Source: Candidatus Microgenomates bacterium (GTDB lineage: Bacteria > Patescibacteriota > Microgenomatia > Levybacterales > JACOYD01). Taken from it: a DNA stretch of 10,600 nucleotides. Shown here piece by piece: positions 1 through 4,848 of this stretch (position 1 is its first letter; every line of letters starts with the position of its first letter). The position numbers and the translations under genes were made by a program. The notes beneath the pieces were generated by a model. It was not told the origin of the DNA. It made no database searches and saw nothing but the letters and a program-made list of their open reading frames with translations. The stretch spans positions 1 to 10,600 of the forward strand of contig JACOYD010000030.1 in assembly GCA_016182055.1 (NCBI GenBank), given 5' to 3'.

Positions 1-336
1 CAGTTCTTTAGTTAAAAATTCAAAAAACCAGGGGAGTTGTTCTTTTTTAAAATAATCTCCCAGTGACCAATTACCTAACATTCTAAAGAAAGTAGTGTGG
101 CGATTATCTCCCACTTCATCTATATCTTGCGCCCGAAAACAGTTCTGCACGTTAACCAGTCGTTTGCCTTGCGGATGTGGTTCGCCAAGAAGATAAGGAA
201 CCAACGGCTGCATACCGGAGCTGGTAAAAAGAGTGGTGGGGTCGTTTTCGGGAACAAGCGGAGCATTGGCAATTCTCTGATGCCCTTGTTTTTCAAAAAA
301 GGCAATATATTTGTTGATAATGTCTTTGGTGCTCAC
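1..336 (-). CDS. alaS: Alanyl-tRNA synthetase, N-terminal 112 residues (partial)
   Basis: AlaRS is a cytoplasmic class II aminoacyl-tRNA synthetase that activates alanine and charges tRNA-Ala. The visible part starts MSTKDIINKYIAFFEKQGH, the family's usual opening. It continues with TTLFTSSGMQPLVPYLLG (about residues 35-52) and then NVQNCFRAQDIDEVGDNRHT, TFFRMLGNWSLGDYFK (residues 62-97), which are the motif 1/2 region of the catalytic core. The start is GTG at 336: an in-frame TGA lies 13 codons upstream, no other standard start codon lies between, and the family alignment begins here. No Shine-Dalgarno is visible. The gene runs off the left edge, so the rest of the aminoacylation, editing and C-terminal domains cannot be assessed. 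It lies 62 nt downstream of the YtxH-like gene, and the spacer holds a hairpin. The assignment rests on directly visible family motifs. Confidence 0.97.
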   Translation of the reverse strand, partial: MSTKDIINKYIAFFEKQGHQRIANAPLVPENDPTTLFTSSGMQPLVPYLLGEPHPQGKRLVNVQNCFRAQDIDEVGDNRHTTFFRMLGNWSLGDYFKKEQLPWFFEFLTKEL

Positions 337-362
337 GCAGAAATTATATTCGTTTGCGAATA

Positions 363-389
363 AATCCGCAACTCATTAATCTGCGGATT
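363..389 (-). promoter_or_regulatory. Hairpin in the leader of alaS
   Basis: An exact 8-bp inverted repeat (AATCCGCA / TGCGGATT, loop 11 nt) lies 27 nt before the alaS start. A second small stem (ATTCG / CGAAT, loop CAAA) follows directly on the minus strand. There is no clean U-tract, so a classical intrinsic terminator for the upstream YtxH-like gene is doubtful. An attenuator or mRNA-processing element for alaS is possible. I see no T-box specifier or antiterminator features. Function is unproven. Confidence 0.35.
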
Positions 390-398
390 ATACAATAT

Positions 399-731
399 TT
401 ACTTTCTCTTGGGTATTCCGTGAAAGAAGCGGCGGCCATGCGCTTGAAGAGCCTCGATATAGGAAGGCGGTGGGGGCGGGCTCTCCTCGCGGCCAAGCGA
501 GGCGTTGCCGTTTGTTGCTGGTGGAACTGTTTGTGGGGCGTCTTCTTCGATTTCAGAAAAAACATCCTCAAAGTCATCAAAAACAGATAAACCTTTTTCT
601 TTGATTTCATCTGCCAGTTCTTTACCCCGTTTGGTGCCCAGGAAAAAAACCAGGCCTGCACCAACAAGCGCTCCCAATAGCAAGCCGTTTAAAAAACCGG
701 AACCATTGTTATGATGGTGATGGTCGCTCAT
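399..731 (-). CDS. YtxH-like small membrane protein (110 aa)
   Basis: A small predicted inner-membrane protein. After a short polar His/Asn-rich N-terminus (MSDHHHHNNGSGF) there is one glycine-rich membrane segment at about residues 12-32 (GLLLGALVGAGLVFFLGTKR). A basic stop-transfer GTKRGKEL and an acidic amphipathic stretch (about 38-65) follow. This is the layout of YtxH/gas-vesicle-like proteins, whose molecular function is not established. The C-terminus has five consecutive prolines (about residues 85-89) and a basic tail. The ATG at 731 was preferred to an in-frame TTG at 746 because the hydrophilic MSD start fits the family and needs less overlap with the upstream gene, which it still overlaps by 23 nt. 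That upstream gene is DUF948-like, so the pair resembles the Bacillus ytxG-ytxH pair. The family call comes from pattern memory only. Codons near 485-502 form a 6-bp palindrome (CCTCGC/GCGAGG). Confidence 0.75.
   Translation of the reverse strand: MSDHHHHNNGSGFLNGLLLGALVGAGLVFFLGTKRGKELADEIKEKGLSVFDDFEDVFSEIEEDAPQTVPPATNGNASLGREESPPPPPSYIEALQAHGRRFFHGIPKRK
485..502. repeat. GC-rich palindrome inside the YtxH-like gene
   Basis: CCTCGC, a 6-nt loop, then GCGAGG. It lies in the variable C-terminal tail (residues around NASLGREES), just before the polyproline run. A similar CAAGCGAGG word recurs just beyond the tsaD stop at about 1113-1121. It may belong to the same GC-rich palindrome class seen in tsaD and the CoA fusion gene, but at 6 bp chance is a real alternative. 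Confidence 0.35.
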
Positions 732-1011
732 AAGTTTTATCCGCAACAGCTGTTTTCTTTTTCTCTTTTAGTTTTTTTAAAAAGCCGGCAATGCTGGCGC
801 CATTTTTAAGTCCCATCAAAAGACCGGAAAATGAGGAAATGGGAGCGCTGACGCTTTCGGTAATCTCCTCGGTATTGTCCAAAACTCTGTTTGTTTTATC
901 AATGGTTTTTCGAAGTTCGCGCAGAAGATAAAACATCTGCAGGCCAATAACTACCAGCATCACAGCTAATACCACAACGACTGTAATTAAAAGAACCTGG
1001 ACAGTATCCAT
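709..1011 (-). CDS. DUF948/YtxG-like membrane protein (100 aa)
   Basis: The first about 29 residues form one strongly hydrophobic N-terminal membrane helix (VLLITVVVVLAVMLVVIGLQ). A heptad-like polar stretch follows (RELRKTIDKTNRVLDNTEEI, residues 31-50), then a second mildly hydrophobic Gly/Ser segment (about 55-77) and a lysine-rich tail. An N-terminal anchor followed by a short coiled coil is typical of DUF948 proteins, of which Bacillus YtxG is one; their function is unknown. The start is ATG at 1011, with no Shine-Dalgarno and a candidate promoter ending 9 nt before it. Its 3' end overlaps the YtxH-like gene by 23 nt, so the two are probably co-transcribed and may act together at the membrane. 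The sequence is short and low in information, so other single-pass coiled-coil families are possible. Confidence 0.65.
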   Translation of the reverse strand: MDTVQVLLITVVVVLAVMLVVIGLQMFYLLRELRKTIDKTNRVLDNTEEITESVSAPISSFSGLLMGLKNGASIAGFLKKLKEKKKTAVADKTYERPSPS

Positions 1012-1049
1012 GACTTTATTACGTTAACATCAATAAAAACGCCTGTCAA
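1012..1049 (-). promoter_or_regulatory. Candidate promoter of the DUF948/YtxH gene pair
   Basis: On the minus strand a perfect -35 TTGACA (1049-1044) is followed after 17 nt by TAACGT (1026-1021), a weak -10 matching 3 of 6 bases. The ATG comes 9 nt later. If used, transcription would start within a few nt of the start codon, giving a nearly leaderless mRNA. The rest of the 1012-1122 spacer contains a short GCGAG/CTCGC inverted repeat (1074-1078 and 1091-1095), too weak to call a terminator for tsaD. Confidence 0.4.
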
Positions 1050-1122
1050 TAAGATTTTATGTATCAAAATGGAGCGAGGGGTGTATACGACTCGCGGAGC
1101 GATTTTTGGCGGGCAAGCGAGG

Positions 1123-2370
1123 TTATTTAAAGTAGAGTTCCGGATTGGCAGTAATGAGAGACCAAGATGTTGATTTGTAAGCAGAGCTTGCGCCCTTACG
1201 GGCTAAATTAAAAAAGGCGGCGGAGGCAATCATGGCGGCATTATCGGTACACAGCCATTTTTCTGGAACGAAAAATGGAATTTCCAATTTCCAATTTCTC
1301 CTCCAAAGGCGGATCCGCCTCTGGCGGACAATTTCCAATTTTAATTGCTCTCGCAATTTCTGATTGGCGGCCACACCGCCGCCCAAAAGAATTGATTTTA
1401 CCTTATATTTTTGGGCGGCTTTGATGGTTTTTGCCACCAGAACGTCAACAATTGCCTGCTGGACAGAAGCAGATAAATCTGCGAGTAACTGTTTACTTCT
1501 AACTTCTAACTTCTGACTTCCTACTTCTTTAAATACGGCGGTTTTAAGGCCCGAGAAAGAAAAGTCAAAATCGTTTGAATCAATTATTGGCCTGGGAAAA
1601 TTAAAAGCTTTTGGATTACCCTGCTCTGCTATTTTTGCAATCATAGGGCCAGCTGGATAGGAAAACCCGAGAAGTCTGCCAATTTTATCAAAGGCCTCGC
1701 CGGCCGCATCGTCGCGAGTGCCGCCGAGCCAGGTTAACTTACCATGATTTTTCATTAAAACTAAATCGGTATGTCCTCCGGAAACTATCAGGGCTAACGC
1801 CGGAAACTCTGGGGTTATGTTATCTGTTTTCTGTTGTCGGTTTTCGGATATTGGTTGATCTGTTGTCTGTTGATCGGTTTCTGAGCCTGACTGACCGATA
1901 ACCGATGAACCTGAATCTGATGACCGAGAATGGAGAACCGATAACTGATTTACCCAATTGGCGTAGATGTGTCCTACCAAATGATTAATCGGAATAATCG
2001 GCTTATTCCAAACATAAGCCAGTGTTTTGGCCGTTTCCACACCCACTAAAAGAGACCCGATAAGGCCGGGACCAACGGTGACGGCGATGGCGTCGATATC
2101 TGGACGATAGATAGTAGAAGGTTGAAGATTGATTTTTGAAGATAGAGGATAGAGGTTAGATTCTCTAAGGGTTTGTTGGATTACGGGGATGATGTATTTG
2201 ACTTGTTCTCGGGCGGCAACTTCAGGGATTATTCCTCCTGTTTTGGCATGCAAAGCTAAAGACGAAGTAATGACATTTGACAAAAGTTTGACTTTTTGAT
2301 CACCTTTTTCTGCCTCGATAACAGCCGCCGCCGTTTCATCGCAAGATGTTTCAATTCCTAAAATTCTCAT
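1123..2370 (-). CDS. tsaD: TsaD, t6A tRNA threonylcarbamoyltransferase subunit, with in-frame repeat insertions
   Basis: TsaD (Gcp/YgjD/Kae1 family, ASKHA fold) transfers threonylcarbamoyl from TC-AMP to A37 of ANN-decoding tRNAs, working with TsaB and TsaE in bacteria. Conserved parts are intact: GIETSCDET (5-13), the GPGL region (100-103), metal-binding H130 and H134 in NHLVGH, VSGGHT (196-201), GEAFDKIGRLLG (224-235), FSFSGLKTA (270-278), GGGVAANQKLR (330-340) and CTDNAAM with the metal-ligand aspartate D376. At 415 aa it is much longer than the family's usual roughly 330-350. The excess lies in four low-complexity stretches at about residues 73-88, 143-186, 283-295 and 344-364, each encoded by short DNA repeats and each keeping frame. 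ATG at 2370 gives the canonical MRILGIETSCDET start and overlaps the DUF192 stop as ATGA. tsaB and tsaE are not in the window. Function is probably retained; the insertions are expected to form surface loops. Confidence 0.96.
   Translation of the reverse strand: MRILGIETSCDETAAAVIEAEKGDQKVKLLSNVITSSLALHAKTGGIIPEVAAREQVKYIIPVIQQTLRESNLYPLSSKINLQPSTIYRPDIDAIAVTVGPGLIGSLLVGVETAKTLAYVWNKPIIPINHLVGHIYANWVNQLSVLHSRSSDSGSSVIGQSGSETDQQTTDQPISENRQQKTDNITPEFPALALIVSGGHTDLVLMKNHGKLTWLGGTRDDAAGEAFDKIGRLLGFSYPAGPMIAKIAEQGNPKAFNFPRPIIDSNDFDFSFSGLKTAVFKEVGSQKLEVRSKQLLADLSASVQQAIVDVLVAKTIKAAQKYKVKSILLGGGVAANQKLREQLKLEIVRQRRIRLWRRNWKLEIPFFVPEKWLCTDNAAMIASAAFFNLARKGASSAYKSTSWSLITANPELYFK
1279..1342. repeat. 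Heptamer array split by a GC-rich palindrome inside tsaD
   Basis: On the plus strand, AATTTCC-type heptamers (1279-1298) are followed by AGGCGGATCCGCCT (1307-1320, a perfect 14-bp palindrome). This overlaps the hairpin TCCGCC-TCT-GGCGGA (1314-1328). More AATTTCC copies follow (1331-1342). The stretch encodes about residues 344-364 (basic, Trp/Arg-rich), between GGVAANQKLR and the CTDNAAM motif, where relatives have only a short linker. It looks like a palindrome inserted into, or bringing along, a heptamer array. Confidence 0.8.
1495..1528. repeat. 7-bp tandem array (ACTTCTA)n inside tsaD
   Basis: Nearly five copies in register: ACTTCTA, ACTTCTA, ACTTCTG, ACTTCCT, ACTTCT. The array encodes about residues 281-292 (minus strand, EVGSQKLEVRSK) just after the conserved FSFSGLKTAVFK. 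Because 7 is not a multiple of 3, each copy is read in a different frame, yet the whole keeps tsaD open. Confidence 0.85.
1820..1950. repeat. Large heptamer-like array with inverted arms inside tsaD
   Basis: Left part on the plus strand: CTGTTTT, CTGTTGT, CGGTTTT and related 7-mers (about 1824-1883). Right part: copies of the opposite-strand word AACCGAT (1900-1906 and 1936-1942), complementary to ATCGGTT at 1873-1879. The whole encodes about residues 142-186, a Ser/Gln/Thr/Asp-rich stretch between the metal-binding NHLVGH and the conserved strand before VSGGHT. It is the largest extra segment in this TsaD. Confidence 0.75.
2119..2160. repeat. Six degenerate 7-bp units inside tsaD
   Basis: Plus-strand units: AGGTTGA, AGATTGA, TTTTTGA, AGATAGA, GGATAGA, GGTTAGA. 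Each ends in TGA or AGA. They encode about residues 71-84 (minus strand), between the helix ending QQTLRES and the strand DIDAIAVTVGPGL. Other TsaD proteins are shorter here. A degenerate GATAGATAGTAGA lead-in extends the array to about 2105. Confidence 0.75.
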
Positions 2371-2858
2371 GGAAGTTTTATTTCCGCCATATCTCCTTCC
2401 TCAAAGCCGTATTTTTGCGACAGACCGGCGTTTATTTCCAAAACATAATTGGCCGCTTCCCTGGGTTTGTATAGTGGAAGATCTGTAAGAGCTGTGCCAT
2501 TTTTGGGGTTTGGGACGCTTTGATAAATGGTGACAATTTTGTTATCCTTGATAAAAAGAATATCAATGGGAAATTTCATCTCCTTCATCCAAAAGCTGTA
2601 AAATCCGGCCGTATCAAATATAAAAAGCATGCCCTCCTGATTGTTGATACTGTCACGCTTTGATAATCCTTTAGCCCGCCTATTATCATTATCGGCAACT
2701 TCCAACAAAAAAGTTTGGTTACGGATAGTTACCGTTGTCTGTTTTGGCTTGTTGCTGGCAATAACTTTTATAAAAGCTATTATGATTATAAGAATTATCA
2801 GCAAGCTGTAAGCGAGCTGACAAGCTCTACTTATAGAAGCAGCCAGAAATGTTTTCAT
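2367..2858 (-). CDS. Membrane-anchored DUF192 protein
   Basis: A 163-aa protein with one N-terminal hydrophobic anchor (about residues 16-34, LLIILIIIIAFIKVIA) and a DUF192 domain (about 44-160). Hallmark pieces are RRAKGLSKRDSI (60-71), GMLFIFD (76-82), FWMKEMKFPIDILFI (89-103), the VPNPKN region (115-120) and VLEINAGLSQKYGFEEGD (139-156). DUF192 is a small beta-rich family of unknown biochemical role, usually secreted or anchored, so the domain is expected outside the membrane. The ATG at 2858 overlaps the upstream nucleotidyltransferase by ATGA, and its TGA overlaps the tsaD start in the same way. The three genes form a translationally coupled operon. No Shine-Dalgarno is visible. Nothing in the domain links it mechanistically to t6A synthesis. 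Confidence 0.9.
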   Translation of the reverse strand: MKTFLAASISRACQLAYSLLIILIIIIAFIKVIASNKPKQTTVTIRNQTFLLEVADNDNRRAKGLSKRDSINNQEGMLFIFDTAGFYSFWMKEMKFPIDILFIKDNKIVTIYQSVPNPKNGTALTDLPLYKPREAANYVLEINAGLSQKYGFEEGDMAEIKLP

Positions 2859-3331
2859 TGTTCTTGCAAAATATCGGTGGTGGAATATTCCGGAAAACGT
2901 TTTACCACCGCCACCACTTTGGCTTCAATTGCCGCCGCCTGTATTTCCTTTTGCTCTTTTTTACTATCCCCCTCTGTGATGGCGATAATATGAGGTGAAA
3001 GTTTTTGGGTGATATCAAAATACTGCCGATATCCCAGAAGTGAGGGGAGAAGTATAATATAGTCAACAGCCGAAAGCTTGGTTAATTGTATTGCTCTTTG
3101 TTGTTGATTATTGATTGGCCGCTTGTTTCCTTTTAATCTCCGTACATTACTATCGCTTTCCAAAGCCACAAAAAGCACGTCACCCTGTTTACCCGCCTTC
3201 TTAAGATAAGCCAGGTGGCCTTTATGCAAAATATCAAAACAACCGCCGGCCAGAACTATGGTTTTATGTGCTTCTTTGAGTTGTTTTGAAATTTTTTCTG
3301 CCTCTTCAATACTTACTATTTTATTAGTCAT
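2855..3331 (-). CDS. RfaE2/GCT-like cytidylyltransferase-family protein
   Basis: A 158-aa single-domain nucleotidyltransferase of the HxGH (cytidylyltransferase-like, Rossmann) superfamily. It carries GGCFDILHKGHLAYLKKA (29-46) with the HKGH nucleotide-binding motif at 36-39, VALESDSNVRRLKG (55-68), RPI (71-73) and a C-terminal YSTTDIL (149-155) resembling the ISSSxII-type motif. This matches the ADP-heptose synthase domain (HldE C-terminus/RfaE2) and its relatives glycerol-3-phosphate cytidylyltransferase and archaeal FAD synthetase. The substrate cannot be fixed from sequence, and no heptose pathway is visible here. The enzyme would be cytoplasmic. It heads an ATGA-coupled operon with the DUF192 gene and tsaD. 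The start ATG at 3331 has no Shine-Dalgarno, and a candidate promoter ends 6 nt before it within an inverted repeat array. Confidence 0.85.
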   Translation of the reverse strand: MTNKIVSIEEAEKISKQLKEAHKTIVLAGGCFDILHKGHLAYLKKAGKQGDVLFVALESDSNVRRLKGNKRPINNQQQRAIQLTKLSAVDYIILLPSLLGYRQYFDITQKLSPHIIAITEGDSKKEQKEIQAAAIEAKVVAVVKRFPEYSTTDILQEQ

Positions 3332-3337
3332 AGTTCT

Positions 3338-3365
3338 GGAATACTACCAATACTACAAATGTCAA
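3338..3365 (-). promoter_or_regulatory. Candidate promoter of the nucleotidyltransferase-DUF192-tsaD operon
   Basis: On the minus strand a perfect -35 TTGACA (3365-3360) is followed after 16 nt by TATTCC (3343-3338), a weak -10, and ATG starts 6 nt later. It would give an essentially leaderless transcript. The sequence lies inside the left arm of the inverted repeat array, so repeat changes could alter promoter spacing. An alternative is read-through from the VanW-like gene. Confidence 0.4.
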
Positions 3366-3429
3366 ATACTACAAATATTTCAATAAAAATATTGTTTTAT
3401 TGGTAGTATTGGTATTTATTGGTAGTATT
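3340..3429. repeat. Inverted repeat array filling the spacer between two genes
   Basis: The left arm contains AATACTACCAAT (3340-3351) and related AATACTACAAAT words up to about 3378. The right arm has two exact reverse-complement copies, ATTGGTAGTATT, at 3399-3410 and 3418-3429. An AT-rich centre contains AATATTT/AAATATT. It fills almost the whole spacer between the VanW-like stop and the nucleotidyltransferase start. It could fold as an imperfect hairpin or cruciform. There is no GC-rich stem plus U-tract, so it is not a standard terminator. Confidence 0.8.
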
Positions 3430-3432
3430 TGT

Positions 3433-4818
3433 TTATTCCTTCGTACCGCGAAGGTAGACTGCCTGCCATGGTTGATAATTGGAAACAAAGGTGTCGGAAA
3501 TAATTATCTTACCGTCTTTTTCCACAGTGCGGGAAAATGTTACCCTGGCCCCGGCCGCCTTAAAATCTATCTGTTTTATGGTCCCCAAAGGCAGGGTGGG
3601 GTCGTCCTGATAGCGATCTTCCGGAGGGGGAGTTTGGTTGGCAACAACTGGTTTGGTGATGGTGGCGGATCTTCCATCACTTGTACCGTAGAGATCAAAA
3701 GTCAGCGTGGCGGTTGATAAGTCCGCGTATGCCTGAATAAGGATAGCATAACCGGTGTCATTTTTAAATTTAAGATCATAAGAAGGAGAGTAGACAGTGG
3801 CGTCAAGGCCGGGCGGGGAGCTCTGTTCGTAGTAGGCAACTCGGTAGGAATGGGGATGCCGTTCGACAATTGGCAGTCCGCTTTGGAGAATTGACCGGAA
3901 AAGAGTGGTAGAAACCTGACAGACGCCTCCCCCGTCTCCCAGAATGGTTTTGCCATCCTTGATAATATAAGCCTCTTTGTAGCCTGTCAGTTTGGATACG
4001 TCGCCCACCGCGTTATTAAAGGAAAAAACTTGTCCGTTGAGGACAATGGTGCCGTTTATCCTTGAGGCGGCCAGTACTATATTATGAATACGATTGGTTA
4101 TTGAACCGCTAAAATTAGAAGTTCCTTTGCCAATTAGTTCTTTAATTCCCAGATTATTTGCTTCGGAAAGAGAAACTTGCGGCTTTATTTTCTTAACGGG
4201 AAGGGTAATTTCAAACATGACTGTTTTGCTTTCAAGAATATCCGGCACGCGGTTAAAGATCTCTTCTTCGGTTTGGGCTATATCAATTGTTGCCCCGTCG
4301 CTGGAAGGCCGAAAATCAACCACCCGCTTTCCCTCCAGCTTAAATACCGCCTCAACTGGAAGGACGTTTGCCTCTTTGGTGATATCTAAAAGAGCTCTTT
4401 CCAGCTCAAGTCTATTAAGCGAGTAGGAAGTGGCAAGGGTAAGTTCGCCAAAAAATGCTTTCCCTTTATTAAAAAGATCTGCCAGCATATTGCCGGATCT
4501 GCCGATGGTAAAGGCCTGATCGGCAATAAGCTTGCTGTTTATTCCCAGCCCGATAGTTTTGGCAGAAACAGTGGCAGTTTTTTCCCGATAGCGAAAAGTA
4601 AAGATATAGGGGGCAAAAGCGTTGTTTCTGTTAATAAAAAGCGCCTCGACCTCCTCTTTGGTTTTAGCCGAAAGATCAACATTGTCAACCTTAATTCCCG
4701 GATAAACTTTGTTGGCAAACTGGCGATCGTAAAGAGCCAGAGCGGTGGTGATGGTAAAAAAAAGGAAAAAGACGATAAACCCGGCGATGGTAAGTATTTT
4801 TTGCCAATTTTTTTTCAT
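3433..4818 (-). CDS. VanW/YoaR-like membrane-anchored cell-envelope protein
   Basis: A 461-aa protein with an uncleaved-looking N-terminal membrane helix (about residues 9-29) after a basic MKKNWQK. It should be anchored with its bulk outside the membrane. Residues about 38-215 look like one or two YoaR-type peptidoglycan-binding-like domains (for example KVYPGIKVDNVDLSAKTKEE, and FRPSSDGATIDI at 169-180). The VanW domain spans about 236-380 with FSFNNAVGDVSKLTGY (265-280), GDGGGVCQVSTTLFRS (294-309) and ERHPHSYRVAYYE (319-331). A G5-like beta tail follows a Pro-rich linker (about 396-461). VanW occurs in some vancomycin-resistance clusters, but its biochemical role is unknown, and this chromosomal copy is no evidence of resistance. 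Start ATG at 4818; the nearest purine-rich AAGAGG is about 12 nt away. The gene is divergent from the solute-binding protein gene. Confidence 0.93.
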   Translation of the reverse strand: MKKNWQKILTIAGFIVFFLFFTITTALALYDRQFANKVYPGIKVDNVDLSAKTKEEVEALFINRNNAFAPYIFTFRYREKTATVSAKTIGLGINSKLIADQAFTIGRSGNMLADLFNKGKAFFGELTLATSYSLNRLELERALLDITKEANVLPVEAVFKLEGKRVVDFRPSSDGATIDIAQTEEEIFNRVPDILESKTVMFEITLPVKKIKPQVSLSEANNLGIKELIGKGTSNFSGSITNRIHNIVLAASRINGTIVLNGQVFSFNNAVGDVSKLTGYKEAYIIKDGKTILGDGGGVCQVSTTLFRSILQSGLPIVERHPHSYRVAYYEQSSPPGLDATVYSPSYDLKFKNDTGYAILIQAYADLSTATLTFDLYGTSDGRSATITKPVVANQTPPPEDRYQDDPTLPLGTIKQIDFKAAGARVTFSRTVEKDGKIIISDTFVSNYQPWQAVYLRGTKE

Positions 4819-4848
4819 AGAATTTTACCGCCTCTTATGATACCATAT
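4812..4848 (+). promoter_or_regulatory. Divergent promoter region with near-leaderless start
   Basis: On the plus strand TTTTCA (4812-4817, 4/6 match to -35) and TATGAT (4836-4841, 5/6 match to -10) are separated by 18 nt. The ATG at 4849 is only 7 nt beyond the -10, giving a leaderless or nearly leaderless mRNA. The same bases read on the minus strand give TATCAT (4842-4837), a 5/6 match to -10, 18 nt before the VanW-like ATG at 4818. The two promoters may therefore share or overlap their -10 elements. Confidence 0.5.

Noticed and set aside
97..363. 88-aa open frame on the plus strand at the left edge
   Set aside because: It lies antisense to alaS, whose minus-strand translation shows clear family motifs; the plus frame has no recognisable domain.
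705..731. HHHH stretch suggesting a cloning His-tag or vector contamination
   Set aside because: Only four histidines, followed by Asn-rich sequence and a natural membrane protein, with genomic neighbours on both sides and no vector sequence.
1074..1095. Rho-independent terminator after tsaD
   Set aside because: The stem is only 5 bp with a 12-nt loop and no clear U-tract on the minus strand.
1495..1528. CRISPR array
   Set aside because: Units are only 7 bp with no spacers, and the array is translated as part of tsaD; the same holds for the other arrays.
1123..2370. tsaD as a pseudogene because of its insertions
   Set aside because: The frame is open from the canonical start to the C-terminus and all metal-binding and glycine motifs are intact.
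3400..3717. 105-aa plus-strand frame opposite the VanW-like gene
   Set aside because: Shadow of a well-supported minus-strand gene; its start lies in the repeat array and the translation has no family signature.
3433..4818. VanW-like gene as a vancomycin-resistance determinant
   Set aside because: No vanA/B-type ligase, vanH, vanX or VanRS genes are nearby, and VanW-domain proteins are common chromosomal envelope proteins.
4801..4848. Earlier start for the solute-binding protein
   Set aside because: It would begin inside the divergent VanW-like gene and upstream of the only good -10 box, and would add residues with no family resemblance.
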